Positions 1-9,461 of a stretch of DNA of 64,000 nucleotides are shown piece by piece. Each line of letters begins with the position of its first letter. The first letter of the stretch is position 1. Under the pieces are notes generated by a model. The model was not told the DNA's origin. It saw only the letters and a program-made list of their open reading frames with translations, and ran no database searches. The position numbers were made by a program, and so were the translations under genes. This DNA is from Porphyromonadaceae bacterium UBA7141 (GTDB lineage Bacteria; Bacteroidota; Bacteroidia; Bacteroidales; Muribaculaceae), in the NCBI GenBank assembly GCA_002491945.1, contig DKWX01000050.1, forward strand, positions 10,680 to 74,679, read 5' to 3'.

Positions 1-107
1 AAGTAAATAAGTGGTTTGAATTTAATTCGGACACTTAGGTAAGTGTTTAAATTTAACCGATAGGAATTGAAAGGGAATATTTTATACAATTTGAACACTT
101 GCTTATC
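1..107. repeat. Short copies of the palindrome-ended repeat, upstream of clpP
   Basis: Two pieces of the interspersed repeat also seen at 13.7, 27.2, 34.8 and 63.9 kb. Bases 1-27 resemble one terminal arm. Bases 38-107 start with a second arm, continue with an ACCGATAG...GAAAGG segment matching the inner end of the 27.2-kb copy, and jump directly to the opposite arm (TTTGAACACTTGCTTAT). This is a roughly 70-base internal-deletion derivative. Confidence 0.7.
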
Positions 108-135
108 TGGAATAATATTTTTTTAGACACACCCA

Positions 136-176
136 CATCCCGGATTGCAGCCGTCAGACGGGCGCAATCCGGGATG
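136..176. other. 13-bp inverted repeat in the clpP leader
   Basis: CATCCCGGATTGC at 136-148 pairs perfectly with GCAATCCGGGATG at 164-176, and an inner CCGT/ACGG can extend the stem. No T-run follows on the plus strand. It may be a leader structure of clpP, or the terminator of a gene left of the window read through on the minus strand. Confidence 0.65.
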
Positions 177-204
177 CGCGTAAATCTCTTACAAGACTCT
201 TGAT

Positions 205-918
205 ATGAAAAACGACTTCAGGAATTACGCCGTGCATCATCTCGGCATGAGTTCCAATACGCTCGACTCCTACGTGAAATTCGTGGATGCCAATGCCGGC
301 GCGGTGTCAATGCCGCAGGCCGACTACCTCAACCCATACATCCTTGAAGAGCGTCAGCTCAATGTGACGCAGATGGATGTGTTCTCTCGTCTGATGATGG
401 ACCGCATCATCTTCCTCGGCACACAGGTCAGCGACCAGAGCGCCAACATCATCCAGGCACAGATGCTCTATCTTGACTCTGTCGACCCCGACAAAGACAT
501 CTCCCTCTATATCAATTCTCCGGGCGGAAGTGTATACGCAGGTCTGGGCATCTACGACACTATGCAATACGTCAACTCCGACGTGTCGACAATCTGCACC
601 GGTATGGCCGCTTCGATGGCCGCTGTGCTCCTTGTGGCCGGACAGAAGGGGAAGCGTTTCGCCCTGCCTCACTCGCGTGTGATGATTCATCAGCCGCTCG
701 GCGGAATCCAGGGACAGGCCTCGGATATTGAAATCACGGCCCGCGAGATTCTCAAGCTCAAGGATGAGCTGTATCGTATAATTTCCGATCACTCCGGAAT
801 GCCCTTCGAAAAAGTGGCCGCCGACTCCGACCGCGACTATTGGATGATTGCCGCCGAGGCCAAGGAGTATGGTATGATTGATAAGATTCTGGTCAATAAC
901 CGCAAACGCGAGGACTGA
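205..918 (+). CDS. clpP: ATP-dependent Clp protease proteolytic subunit
   Basis: Serine peptidase barrel that degrades substrates unfolded by ClpX or ClpA/C in the cytoplasm. The 237-residue protein has the family motifs in order: YILEERQL near residue 45, YINSPGGSV near 102, GMAAS with catalytic Ser137, MIHQP with His162, and SDRDYW with Asp211. The spacing 25 and 49 equals that of E. coli Ser97-His122-Asp171. The first 35 residues are longer than in E. coli and have a Bacteroidetes look (MKNDFRNYA...). clpX follows after 34 bases in the same direction, so the two are probably co-transcribed. Upstream lie a repeat derivative and a strong hairpin; no clean -33/-7 pair was found. Confidence 0.97.
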   Translation: MKNDFRNYAVHHLGMSSNTLDSYVKFVDANAGAVSMPQADYLNPYILEERQLNVTQMDVFSRLMMDRIIFLGTQVSDQSANIIQAQMLYLDSVDPDKDISLYINSPGGSVYAGLGIYDTMQYVNSDVSTICTGMAASMAAVLLVAGQKGKRFALPHSRVMIHQPLGGIQGQASDIEITAREILKLKDELYRIISDHSGMPFEKVAADSDRDYWMIAAEAKEYGMIDKILVNNRKRED

Positions 919-952
919 ACAGACTCTTTCTCCGGATTTAATAATATTACGA

Positions 953-2257
953 ATGACAAAGAAAAATGACGCTACGCGTTGTATGATGTGCGGTGCCGTA
1001 GAGACTGCCGATACTACGGTGGTCAAGGTGTTCGACGGTCTGACCCTATGCGAGGACTGTATCGCATACATCGACAGCGCACGCGACCAGGCATTGGCCG
1101 CCCGCCGCAAGGATACACCCTCCGGAGTGCATAAGAAGGAGGATATCCCCACACCGCATGAAATACGCGATTATCTCGACCAGTATGTCATCGGGCAGGA
1201 AGAGGCCAAGAAATATCTATCTGTGGCGGTATATAACCACTATAAGCGTATAGCCCAGGAGGCCTCGCGCGACAAGAACGCCCCCAAGGCCGCTCTGCGT
1301 GATGCTATCTCCGAAGTCGGCGACACGGATGTGGATATCGAAAAGTCGAATATAATAATGGTCGGTCCCACCGGCACAGGCAAGACGTTGCTCGCCAAAA
1401 GCATTGCGCGTCTGCTCGATGTCCCATTCGCTATCGTCGACGCTACGGTGCTCACCGAAGCCGGATATGTGGGCGAGGATATCGAATCGCTGCTCACACG
1501 CCTGCTGCAGAATTGCGACTATGACGTGGAACGCGCGGAAAAGGGGATCGTCTTTATCGATGAGATTGATAAAATAGCGCGAAAGAGCGATAATCCCTCA
1601 ATCACTCGCGATGTGAGCGGCGAAGGTGTGCAGCAGGGACTGCTCAAACTGCTGGAAGGCTCCACAGTGCTCGTGCCCCCGAACGGAGGGCGTAAGCACC
1701 CTGACCAGAAGATGATAGCCGTCGACACGAAGAATATCCTTTTCATCTGCGGCGGGGCATTCGACGGAATTGAGCGCAAGATAGCCAACCGCATGAACAC
1801 CCATGTCGTGGGCTACGGTAAGGATGAGACGCTTAAGAAGAAACAGCGCGACAATCTGATGCGCTACGTCTTGCCGCAGGACCTGAAGAGCTTCGGTCTG
1901 ATTCCCGAAATCATAGGGCGTCTGCCGGTGCTCACCGCGCTCAATCCGCTCGACCGCGATGCGTTGCTGCGCATCCTGACGGAGCCGAAGAATGCTCTGG
2001 TGCGACAGTATAAGCGTCTCTTCGAAATTGACGGCGTGCACCTCGAATTCACTCAGGATGCACTGGAGGCTATCGTCGACAAGGCGATAGAATATAAGCT
2101 CGGCGCCCGCGGACTGCGCTCGATAGTGGAGACGGTCATGGTCGACGCCATGTTCGACGTCCCCTCAATGCATGTCAAGGACTTCACAGTCGATGCGGCC
2201 TACGTGCTTTCGCGCCTCGACCAGGCGAATTTCGATAAGGTGCGTCTTGCCGACTGA
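953..2257 (+). CDS. clpX: ATP-dependent Clp protease ATPase subunit ClpX
   Basis: AAA+ unfoldase that feeds substrates to ClpP. From this ATG the protein is 434 residues and starts directly with the N-terminal zinc-binding domain (Cys10, Cys13, Cys33, Cys36). It continues with Walker A GPTGTGKT at 138-145, the GYVG pore loop at 171-174, Walker B FIDEID near 201-206 and the RKH pore loop near 247. A longer reading frame opens upstream at 878 inside clpP, but those extra 25 residues are unrelated to the family, so the ATG at 953 is preferred. A hairpin with T-run follows about 90 bases after the stop. Confidence 0.97.
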   Translation: MTKKNDATRCMMCGAVETADTTVVKVFDGLTLCEDCIAYIDSARDQALAARRKDTPSGVHKKEDIPTPHEIRDYLDQYVIGQEEAKKYLSVAVYNHYKRIAQEASRDKNAPKAALRDAISEVGDTDVDIEKSNIIMVGPTGTGKTLLAKSIARLLDVPFAIVDATVLTEAGYVGEDIESLLTRLLQNCDYDVERAEKGIVFIDEIDKIARKSDNPSITRDVSGEGVQQGLLKLLEGSTVLVPPNGGRKHPDQKMIAVDTKNILFICGGAFDGIERKIANRMNTHVVGYGKDETLKKKQRDNLMRYVLPQDLKSFGLIPEIIGRLPVLTALNPLDRDALLRILTEPKNALVRQYKRLFEIDGVHLEFTQDALEAIVDKAIEYKLGARGLRSIVETVMVDAMFDVPSMHVKDFTVDAAYVLSRLDQANFDKVRLAD

Positions 2258-2344
2258 CGCTGTCTGCGACAGCCGGAGCGACGGTAGCGACGGCATGTCA
2301 TCGCACCCTGCTGCACCATAATTTGAAATTGACACTCTCTGAAA

Positions 2345-2379
2345 AGCCCGCACTCCATAGTGAGTTGCGGGATTTTTTT
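2345..2379 (+). terminator. Intrinsic terminator after clpX
   Basis: CCCGCACTC pairs with GAGTTGCGGG (one bulged base) around a six-base loop and is followed by ATTTTTTT. Placed to end the clpP-clpX transcript before the recQ promoter. Confidence 0.85.
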
Positions 2380-2411
2380 GCAAGCATATATAAAATAATT
2401 CCACAGATAGT

Positions 2412-2441
2412 TTTGATTTCCAAGATTTTTTTTTAACTTTG
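2412..2441 (+). promoter_or_regulatory. Bacteroides-type promoter for recQ
   Basis: TTTG at 2412-2415, 18-base spacer, TAACTTTG at 2434-2441, matching the Bacteroidetes primary sigma consensus. Transcription would start near 2448, about 70 bases before the recQ ATG. A run of nine C (2489-2497) lies in this leader. Confidence 0.8.
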
Positions 2442-2517
2442 AATACGCAACGGTGTGACTGACCAATATATCCGTCATCTCCGCGCGTCCCCCCCCCTCA
2501 ACAAATACTCTCGCATA

Positions 2518-4695
2518 ATGGCAGATGACAAGGAAATTCTCCGGGCGCTCAGGGAGCACTTCGGTTTCGATGGCTTCAAAGGCAATCAGCAGGCTATAAT
2601 CAGAGACCTGCTGGATGGCCGGGATGTGTTTGTGCTGATGCCTACGGGCGGCGGCAAATCACTATGCTACCAGCTCCCGGCCTTTATGTCGGAGGGCACG
2701 GCTATCGTCATATCCCCTCTTATAGCCCTGATGAAAAACCAGGTGGATGCCATACGCTCGCATTGCGGCGACGAGGGGGTGGCTCATTTCCTCAATTCAT
2801 CGCTCGGCAAGGCTGCGGTGCTTAAGGTGAAGGAGGATGTGCGCTCCGGGCGCACAAAGTTGCTTTATGTGGCTCCTGAATCTCTCTCCAAACTGTCGAC
2901 AGTCGATTTCCTGCGCTCCATAAAAATCAGCTTCTATGCCATCGACGAGGCGCACTGCATATCTGAATGGGGACATGATTTCCGGCCGGAATATCGTAAA
3001 ATCCGGAGTCTGGTGGATTGTATATCTCCACGCCCGATGATAGCCCTTACGGCCACGGCCACTCCCAAGGTGCAGCACGATATTCAGAAAAATCTCGGTA
3101 TCACCGATGCCCGTGTCTATAAATCGAGCTTCAACCGCCCGAATCTATATTATGAAGTAAGACAGAAGACAGAGCATGTAGACCGCGACGTGATACGCTT
3201 CATCAAGAGCAACCCCGGGAAATCAGGCATAATCTACTGCCTGTCGCGGCGCAGGGTGGAGGAACTCACCAATGTGCTTCGGCTCAACGGAATCCGAGCC
3301 AAAGCCTATCATGCCGGGATGGATGCCGCCACTCGGGCTGCAAATCAAGACGACTTCCTGACCGAAAAGGTGGACATCATTGTGGCCACAATAGCCTTCG
3401 GGATGGGTATCGACAAGCCCGATGTGCGCTACGTCATACATTACGACGTGCCCAAAAGTCTGGAAGGATATTATCAAGAGACCGGTCGCGGAGGCCGCGA
3501 CGGAGGCGAGGGCACATGTATCGCTTTCTATTCAAGCAAGGATCTTCAGAAACTTGATAAACTCCTGCAGGGGAAGACACCGTCCGAACAGGAAATCGGG
3601 CGTCAGCTTCTGCTTGAGACCGCCCGCTACGCTGAGTCGGCAGTGTGCCGCCGCAAAATCCTGCTCAGCTATTTCGGCGAGCAGATGACCGACGACCGTT
3701 GCGGCAACTGCGACAACTGCCGCAATCCGAAGACACGTATAGAGGCCGGACCGCAGTTGCTCGTGGTACTCCGCGCATGCAGTATGCTTGGCGAGCGATA
3801 TAAATCCGAATATATAGTGGCCTTCCTGACAGGTAGCCACACTGAGGAGGGACATCGCCTCGGTCACGATGCGCTCGAACTCTTCGGAGCACTTGCCGAT
3901 GTAGAAGACCGTCTGCTCAACACTCTGATACAGCAGGCCGTCATAGCCGGATATCTTACCAATGATATGGAGAATTACGGCATACTCAAGCTAACCCCCA
4001 TGGGGCGTCACTTTATCGGGAAACCGGAGAAGTTCATGATTGTCGGCCCTGCGGAAATGGATGAAGACACCGTTGAGGCGGGGGATGAGGAGACTGCCGC
4101 AGGAGCCGATACGGGATTGATGGAAATGCTCTCGGAAGTGCGCCGGCGCATCGCCGCGCGCATTGACATGCCTCCGTATGTGGTGCTTCGCGACGAGGTG
4201 CTTGAGGCTATGGCCACCATGTATCCTACCGATACCGAGGAGTTCGCCAATATCAACGGCGTAGGGCAGGCCAAGGCCCGCCGCTTCGGCGAGGAGTTTC
4301 TTGAGGTAATCACGGAATATGTGCGCCGCAACAATATCGAGCCGCCATCAGACATCAAGGTGCGCACCGTGGCCGACACCGGAAAGACCAGAGTATACAT
4401 CATACAGAGTATCGACCGCAAAATCGACCTTGAAGAGATTGCCGACAGCAAGGGGCTTGAGTTCGATGAGCTGATTGCCGAACTTGAGAATCTCGTGCTT
4501 GAGGGGACCCGCCTGAACATTGACTATTATCTCGATGAGATACTCGAAGAGGAGTGTCAGCAGGAAATACTCGACTATCTGCGTTCGCTTGAGGAAGACG
4601 ACCTTGAAGCCGCGATACAGGAACTCGGCTCGGAATACACCGAAGAAGAAATACGCCTCATGCGCTTGAAATTCCTGTCGTCATGGAGTTGCTGA
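2518..4695 (+). CDS. recQ: ATP-dependent DNA helicase RecQ
   Basis: Superfamily 2 3'-5' helicase acting in recombination and fork repair. From this ATG it is 725 residues: motif I MPTGGGKS at 41-48, DEAH box at 143-146, the QETGRGGRDG motif VI region near 330, an RQC zinc site (CRRKILLSYFGE then CGNCDNC near 375-400), and an HRDC-like helical region near 510-600 (NINGVGQAKARRFGEEF). The tail after about residue 620 is acidic and helical. A GTG at 2455 would add 21 residues but sits only about 7 bases from the predicted transcription start and contains the C9 run; residue 1 of MADDKEIL fits the family start. Confidence 0.95.
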   Translation: MADDKEILRALREHFGFDGFKGNQQAIIRDLLDGRDVFVLMPTGGGKSLCYQLPAFMSEGTAIVISPLIALMKNQVDAIRSHCGDEGVAHFLNSSLGKAAVLKVKEDVRSGRTKLLYVAPESLSKLSTVDFLRSIKISFYAIDEAHCISEWGHDFRPEYRKIRSLVDCISPRPMIALTATATPKVQHDIQKNLGITDARVYKSSFNRPNLYYEVRQKTEHVDRDVIRFIKSNPGKSGIIYCLSRRRVEELTNVLRLNGIRAKAYHAGMDAATRAANQDDFLTEKVDIIVATIAFGMGIDKPDVRYVIHYDVPKSLEGYYQETGRGGRDGGEGTCIAFYSSKDLQKLDKLLQGKTPSEQEIGRQLLLETARYAESAVCRRKILLSYFGEQMTDDRCGNCDNCRNPKTRIEAGPQLLVVLRACSMLGERYKSEYIVAFLTGSHTEEGHRLGHDALELFGALADVEDRLLNTLIQQAVIAGYLTNDMENYGILKLTPMGRHFIGKPEKFMIVGPAEMDEDTVEAGDEETAAGADTGLMEMLSEVRRRIAARIDMPPYVVLRDEVLEAMATMYPTDTEEFANINGVGQAKARRFGEEFLEVITEYVRRNNIEPPSDIKVRTVADTGKTRVYIIQSIDRKIDLEEIADSKGLEFDELIAELENLVLEGTRLNIDYYLDEILEEECQQEILDYLRSLEEDDLEAAIQELGSEYTEEEIRLMRLKFLSSWSC

Positions 4696-4913
4696 CCCGG
4701 CCTGACCATGCGGCATGACATGATGCGACATCTGCTCAAAATAATAATGAATCCCGGCATCGAAAAAAGTTTAAACGACTTCTATAATTTTACCGCGCCG
4801 CTGCCGTTATATCTCATAGGTGCGATAGCGGCAGAGTGCCGCCGGAGCACCCGGCAGCCTCCGGAATGGCGTGCCGGATTGCATTTTGTATTTAGAACTA
4901 TCCCTAAACAAGC

Positions 4914-6842
4914 ATGAAGACTACACTTCTGTTGGGGGCCGGCCTTGGCATCTGCGCATTGGCCTGGGCCGCCAAAGATCCGGTGATAATGACCGTCAAC
5001 GGTGTTGACGTGCCCAAATCGGAATTTGAATATCTCTACCACAAAAACTCACAGCAGCAGCTGGCTCCGCAACCTTTGGAGGATTATGTGGAGATGTTTG
5101 TCAATTACCGCCTCAAAGTGGCCGACGCTATGGCTGCGGGTATCGACACTACGGCCGCATTCCGCCAGGAGATGGACCAATACCGTCATGATCTGGCCGC
5201 TCCGTATATGACCGATTCTGTATATCTCGACAAGCTTGTAGCCGAAGCATATGGCCGCAGCCGGGAGGAGGTGCCCACAAGCCATATCATGATTTTCAAG
5301 GCCCCTTCGGCCGAAGCTAACGCAACCGCAGTGGCTAAACTCGACTCGATCCGAAATGTGGTCATGGCCGGCGGTGATTTCGCAGAGATGGCCAGACTCT
5401 ACAGTCAGGACCGTGGCTCAAACTCACGTGGCGGCAGTCTGGGCTATATCACGGCCGGACGATATCCCTATACATTCGAACTTACGGCCTACAGCATCAA
5501 GCCCGGCGAGGTGTCGGAAGTGATTGAAAGCCCTGTCGCATATCATATCGTAAAGACTGGCGGCCATCGCCCGGCACGAGGCACAGTGCGCGCCTCGCAT
5601 ATCCTGATAATGGACCAGAAAGGCACCCCCGAAGAGTCGGCCGCACGCAAGGCGCGCATCGACAGCATTTATGAGGTGTTGAAGGCATCCCCCTCAAAGT
5701 TCGAGGATATGGCCATGCGATATTCCGACGACAAGGGGTCGGCCCGTCAGGGAGGTCTGCTCCAATGGTTCGGGTCAGGAATGATGGTGCAGGAATTCGA
5801 CAGCGTGGCATTCGCGCTTCCGGTAGGGCAGATCAGTGAGCCGTTCCGCACCCAGTTCGGCTGGCATATCATAAATAAAATCGACAGGAAGGATCCCCCC
5901 TCGCTCGACGAAATGCGCGCTCAGGAAATCGCCCGCATAATGAATCCCCAGGATGAGCGCTGCGCCTTGGTAAAGAAGAATCAGACGGCGCAGCTGGCCA
6001 AAAAGCACAACGCGCGTCTCAATGACGCTCTCGTCGGCAAGCTGAATTCGTATGTGGCCTCCAACGGCGTCGATTCACTCTTCTACGTCACATTCTCGAC
6101 TCCGGAATACGTATCGCAAGAAATCATGAAAGTCGGCAAGCAGCCGGTGATGCTGCAGGCGTTCCTCTCTTCAATGCACGGTGGCCTTCAGCCCAATCCT
6201 GTGATAGGAGCGAAATACCTCGATAATGCCATCTCAAATTTTGAGAACTCCACTCTGGTCGAGGCCGAAGAGGCATGGCTCGAGGCTAATGAAGCCGACT
6301 ATCGCAACCTGCTTCACGAATACACCAATGGTTCGCTCCTTTATGAGGCAAGTGTGCGTAATGTATGGGACAAGGCTTCGAAAGATATCAAGGGCCTTGA
6401 AGAATATTTTGAGCGCAACCGCTCAAATTATAAGTGGGACGTGCCCCACGCCAAGGGTATCCTCGTGCAGGCAAAGAATGACTCTGTGGCAGCCGATGTG
6501 GCGCGCCGCTATGCCGCGCTTCCCAAAGATGAGGCTTTGGCCACACTTAAGAAGGAATACAAGGGTGAGGCATCCATCGACCGCGTGCTTGTGCAGCGCG
6601 GACAGAATCCGATGGTCGATGCCCTGATGTTCGGTGTCGGTGAGGCGACATCGCCCAATGCCAACTTTTCGACTTGCCTCATGATCGACGGTCGTGTCAT
6701 CGATGCTCCGGAGGAGGTAAGCGATGTGCGAGGCCTTGTCACCGGCGATTATCAGGAAGAACTCGAACAGGTATGGATTTCCGACCTACGGTCACGCTAC
6801 CCGGTGGAAATCAACCGTAAGGTGCTCAAAAAGGTAAAATAA
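4914..6842 (+). CDS. Periplasmic peptidyl-prolyl isomerase with two parvulin domains
   Basis: 642-residue protein with an N-terminal signal peptide (hydrophobic residues 4-19, AWA-A end), a SurA/PpiD-like helical N-domain, and two consecutive PpiC rotamase domains at about 121-217 and 226-325. Both contain the SHI(M/L)I start, a G-G-S/L-G/Q turn and the closing AYHIVK or GWHII motif. The remaining 300 residues are a helical C-terminal region without recognised domain. It is the first of four envelope genes and likely folds outer-membrane proteins in the periplasm. A weak TATAATTTTA sequence at 4783-4792 may be its promoter. The two-parvulin layout resembles SurA, but the order (N-domain, two parvulins, long tail) differs from E. 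coli SurA. Confidence 0.9.
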   Translation: MKTTLLLGAGLGICALAWAAKDPVIMTVNGVDVPKSEFEYLYHKNSQQQLAPQPLEDYVEMFVNYRLKVADAMAAGIDTTAAFRQEMDQYRHDLAAPYMTDSVYLDKLVAEAYGRSREEVPTSHIMIFKAPSAEANATAVAKLDSIRNVVMAGGDFAEMARLYSQDRGSNSRGGSLGYITAGRYPYTFELTAYSIKPGEVSEVIESPVAYHIVKTGGHRPARGTVRASHILIMDQKGTPEESAARKARIDSIYEVLKASPSKFEDMAMRYSDDKGSARQGGLLQWFGSGMMVQEFDSVAFALPVGQISEPFRTQFGWHIINKIDRKDPPSLDEMRAQEIARIMNPQDERCALVKKNQTAQLAKKHNARLNDALVGKLNSYVASNGVDSLFYVTFSTPEYVSQEIMKVGKQPVMLQAFLSSMHGGLQPNPVIGAKYLDNAISNFENSTLVEAEEAWLEANEADYRNLLHEYTNGSLLYEASVRNVWDKASKDIKGLEEYFERNRSNYKWDVPHAKGILVQAKNDSVAADVARRYAALPKDEALATLKKEYKGEASIDRVLVQRGQNPMVDALMFGVGEATSPNANFSTCLMIDGRVIDAPEEVSDVRGLVTGDYQEELEQVWISDLRSRYPVEINRKVLKKVK

Positions 6843-6967
6843 TCCACGGCATCCCCGCATTTCATGCATGACTCATGAATGCGCCGGATTCATCGGAAAG
6901 CGGCGCGCCGCTGATTGCGCCCGCGTTGCCTGTAAGCCCGGCATTACCGTGGAACATGTTAAATTTC

Positions 6968-7005
6968 AAAGGTGCCCGTCTCTGAAAAAGGGGAGGGCAC
7001 CTTTT
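6968..7005 (+). terminator. Intrinsic terminator after the double-parvulin gene
   Basis: AAAGGTGCCC at 6968-6977 pairs perfectly with GGGCACCTTT at 6995-7004, followed by further T. It separates the first parvulin gene from the three envelope genes downstream. The rest of the 309-base gap shows only the promoter box at 7103. Confidence 0.88.
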
Positions 7006-7102
7006 ACTGTTCTTCAGCCCGGACCGGATTCTTCGGCCGGACCGGGGAGGAGTCCGTAATAACTTTTTTCATTCATTAAGCTCCGGTCAGAAAATTTTTT
7101 AG

Positions 7103-7110
7103 TAAATTTG
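7103..7110 (+). promoter_or_regulatory. Candidate -7 box for the parvulin-like lipoprotein operon
   Basis: TAAATTTG matches TAnnTTTG and lies 41 bases before the ATG, after an A/T-rich tract. No TTTG is found at the expected -33 distance, so this is a partial match. Confidence 0.5.
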
Positions 7111-7151
7111 TAAGCTGAAGCGGTTTGCACCGTTGATTATATACACGAGTG

Positions 7152-8057
7152 ATGAAAATTCCGGCTCTGTCATACATATTGGCCAGTGTCGCCGCCGTAG
7201 CCATCTGCTCCACAGCCTGCCGCAAGCAGACACCAGTGCAGGAAATTCCGGCCGACGATGTGGTCGTGGCCGTAGGCGATTCGATGCTTACACGCACCGA
7301 GGTCCTCTGCCGTATCCCGTCCGGAATGGCCCCGGCCGACAGTGCCGAACTGTTCAATTCCATAGTCGACGGATGGGTGGAGCGTCATCTTCTTGCCGAC
7401 ATCGTGCGAGATGACCCGGATGAAATGGCACGCATCGACCGAATGGCGGAGCAATATCGGCGCCGTCTGATGGTGGCGTCCTACCGGCGGAGCCTCCGTG
7501 CTTCCCATCGATGGAGTGTCCCCAACGATTCTATCCGCGCATATTTCAGGGATAATTCGGCGTCGCTCATACTGGAGCGCCCCGTGCTGAAGGGGCTTTA
7601 CGTCAAGGTGCCTTCAGATGCCGCAAGGCTGGCTGACATACGCCGGTGGATGATGACAGCCACACCGGATGCCATCGATAATCTGGAGCGTTACGGATTG
7701 GCTGACGCAATAGAGTATTCCTTTTTCGAGGATAAATGGACTGACTGGAATCTGATTGCGCGTCAGATCCCATATCGGTTTGACAATCCCGACTCTTTTG
7801 TGGCGACACGGCAGAATTTCGAGACCGCTTATGGAGGCATGACATATCTGCTGCATATCTCCTCGTTCCTCCCTTCGGGCGAGGTGATGCCCTATGAGGT
7901 GGCAGCCCCGATAATCGCGGGCCGGCTCGAGCTGGAGTCGGGGCAGTCCTATGAGAGGCAACTCATAGCCGGTCTCTATGCAAAGGCCCGCAAGGAAGGA
8001 CGTCTCCGGGATTACAGGGAGGGCTACGATGCGCACCGTCCCTCTTCCCGAAAATAA
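7152..8057 (+). CDS. SurA/PpiC-related lipoprotein
   Basis: 301 residues with a lipoprotein-type signal: hydrophobic residues 5-19 then SVAAVAICSTAC with the candidate lipid cysteine at 23. After it comes DDVVVAVGDSMLTRTEV, the strand-helix pattern that opens SurA and PpiC chaperones, then a helical region typical of the SurA N-domain. No convincing rotamase domain (no G-G-LG or HI signature) is present, so it is probably a chaperone-like protein without isomerase activity. The gene follows a terminator and candidate promoter and is followed 36 bases later by a SurA-like gene. A GTG three bases upstream could also start it. Confidence 0.75.
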   Translation: MKIPALSYILASVAAVAICSTACRKQTPVQEIPADDVVVAVGDSMLTRTEVLCRIPSGMAPADSAELFNSIVDGWVERHLLADIVRDDPDEMARIDRMAEQYRRRLMVASYRRSLRASHRWSVPNDSIRAYFRDNSASLILERPVLKGLYVKVPSDAARLADIRRWMMTATPDAIDNLERYGLADAIEYSFFEDKWTDWNLIARQIPYRFDNPDSFVATRQNFETAYGGMTYLLHISSFLPSGEVMPYEVAAPIIAGRLELESGQSYERQLIAGLYAKARKEGRLRDYREGYDAHRPSSRK

Positions 8058-8093
8058 TCTTTCAGACTTAATTTTACTGGTAACCAACACTGG

Positions 8094-9461
8094 ATGAAGA
8101 CCAACAGACTGATAATACCGGCCGCTATAGCGGCCTTGGCCGGGGTGAGTATCTCGCTTATGGCAGCGCCGAAGAAGAATGTCGTCGACGAAGTGGCATG
8201 GGTAGTAGGCGACGAGGCAATCTTCCGCAGCGATGTGGAGGATATGTACGCTCAGTTACGATCGGAGGGCACTCCGATTCCCGGCGACCCATATTGCTAT
8301 ATCCCGGAACAGATGGCTGTGGAGAAACTATATCTCCATCAGGCCAAAATCGATACTATCGAAGCTCCCGAGTCGCAGGTGCTCGCCCAAGTGGAGCGAC
8401 GTCTGAATTTCTTTATAGCCAATCTCGGCTCCAAGGAGAAACTGGAGCAATATTTCCGCAAACCGATGAATCAGCTCCGCGAGCAGCTTATCGATATCAC
8501 CCGCAACAGTTATATCGTGGAGCAGGTCAAGGCAAATCTCACAAAAGATGTAAAGGCCACTCCCCGCGATGTGCGCAAGTATTATGAGTCGCTTCCGGAG
8601 GATTCGATTCCTTATGTCCCGCTCAAGGTCGAGGCTCAGATCATTACGCTCAATCCTATGGTGCCGCGCCAGGAGGTGGAGGATGTCAAGGCTCGTCTGC
8701 GTGACTATGCGGAGCGCGTCAACAACGGGGAGGCCGATTTCGCCACTCTTGCCATCATGAACAGTGAAGACAAGGGGTCGGCTATACAGGGCGGAGAACT
8801 TGGATTCCACGGCAAGGCGGATTTCGTTCCGGAATTCTCTAACGTGGCTTTCAATCTCAACGACCCGAAGAAGGTGAGCCGTATTGTGGAGACTGAATTC
8901 GGTTATCATATAATACAGCTTATTGAGAAGCGTGGGGAGCAGGCCAATTTCCGCCATATATTGCTCCGGCCGCACGTCAGCGACGAGGATCTGGCCATCG
9001 CAGTGCAGCGGCTCGATTCGCTCGGCCGCGATATCAAGGCTGGCAAGTTTACTTTCGAGCAGGCCGCAGGCGTAGTGTCGCAGGATAAGGATTCACGCAA
9101 CAACCGCGGTGTCATGGTCAATGATCAGACAGGCTCCACGCGATTCGAGATGCAGCAGCTGCCTCCGGAGGTGGCCGCGCGTATCGAGAAGATGCAACCC
9201 GGAGAGGTGAGTGAGGCGTTTATTATGAAGGATGAACGCAAGAACCGCGATGTGGCCGCGATAGTGAAGCTTACGGCCCGCACCGATGGTCATAAGGCAT
9301 CGATGCTCGAGGATTACAATATGCTCAAGATGATGTATGAGAATCATGAGATGGGCCGAATACTGCGCGACTGGGTGGAGAAGAAAATCCATGAGACATA
9401 TGTGCGCATCGAAGATGGATGGTATCCATGTGAATTCCAATACGAAGGCTGGATAAAATGA
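8094..9461 (+). CDS. SurA-like periplasmic peptidyl-prolyl isomerase
   Basis: 455 residues with a cleavable signal peptide (residues 1-24, ending SLMA-AP), a SurA N-domain (VVDEVAWVVGDEAIFRSDVE onward), then two parvulin domains at about 177-280 and 284-390. The first keeps GSAIQGGELG and FGYHIIQ; the second starts FRHILL and has a degenerate core (NNRGVM). Expected role: chaperone for beta-barrel outer-membrane proteins in the periplasm. Its stop codon overlaps the start of the next gene (ATGA), indicating translational coupling with the OstA-like protein. Domain order matches SurA, so surA is plausible, but a second parvulin gene lies 3 kb upstream and the symbol is left blank. Confidence 0.88.
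   Translation: MKTNRLIIPAAIAALAGVSISLMAAPKKNVVDEVAWVVGDEAIFRSDVEDMYAQLRSEGTPIPGDPYCYIPEQMAVEKLYLHQAKIDTIEAPESQVLAQVERRLNFFIANLGSKEKLEQYFRKPMNQLREQLIDITRNSYIVEQVKANLTKDVKATPRDVRKYYESLPEDSIPYVPLKVEAQIITLNPMVPRQEVEDVKARLRDYAERVNNGEADFATLAIMNSEDKGSAIQGGELGFHGKADFVPEFSNVAFNLNDPKKVSRIVETEFGYHIIQLIEKRGEQANFRHILLRPHVSDEDLAIAVQRLDSLGRDIKAGKFTFEQAAGVVSQDKDSRNNRGVMVNDQTGSTRFEMQQLPPEVAARIEKMQPGEVSEAFIMKDERKNRDVAAIVKLTARTDGHKASMLEDYNMLKMMYENHEMGRILRDWVEKKIHETYVRIEDGWYPCEFQYEGWIK

Noticed and set aside
307..1152. 281-codon minus-strand frame across clpP
   Set aside because: Antisense to strongly conserved clpP/clpX with no protein features.
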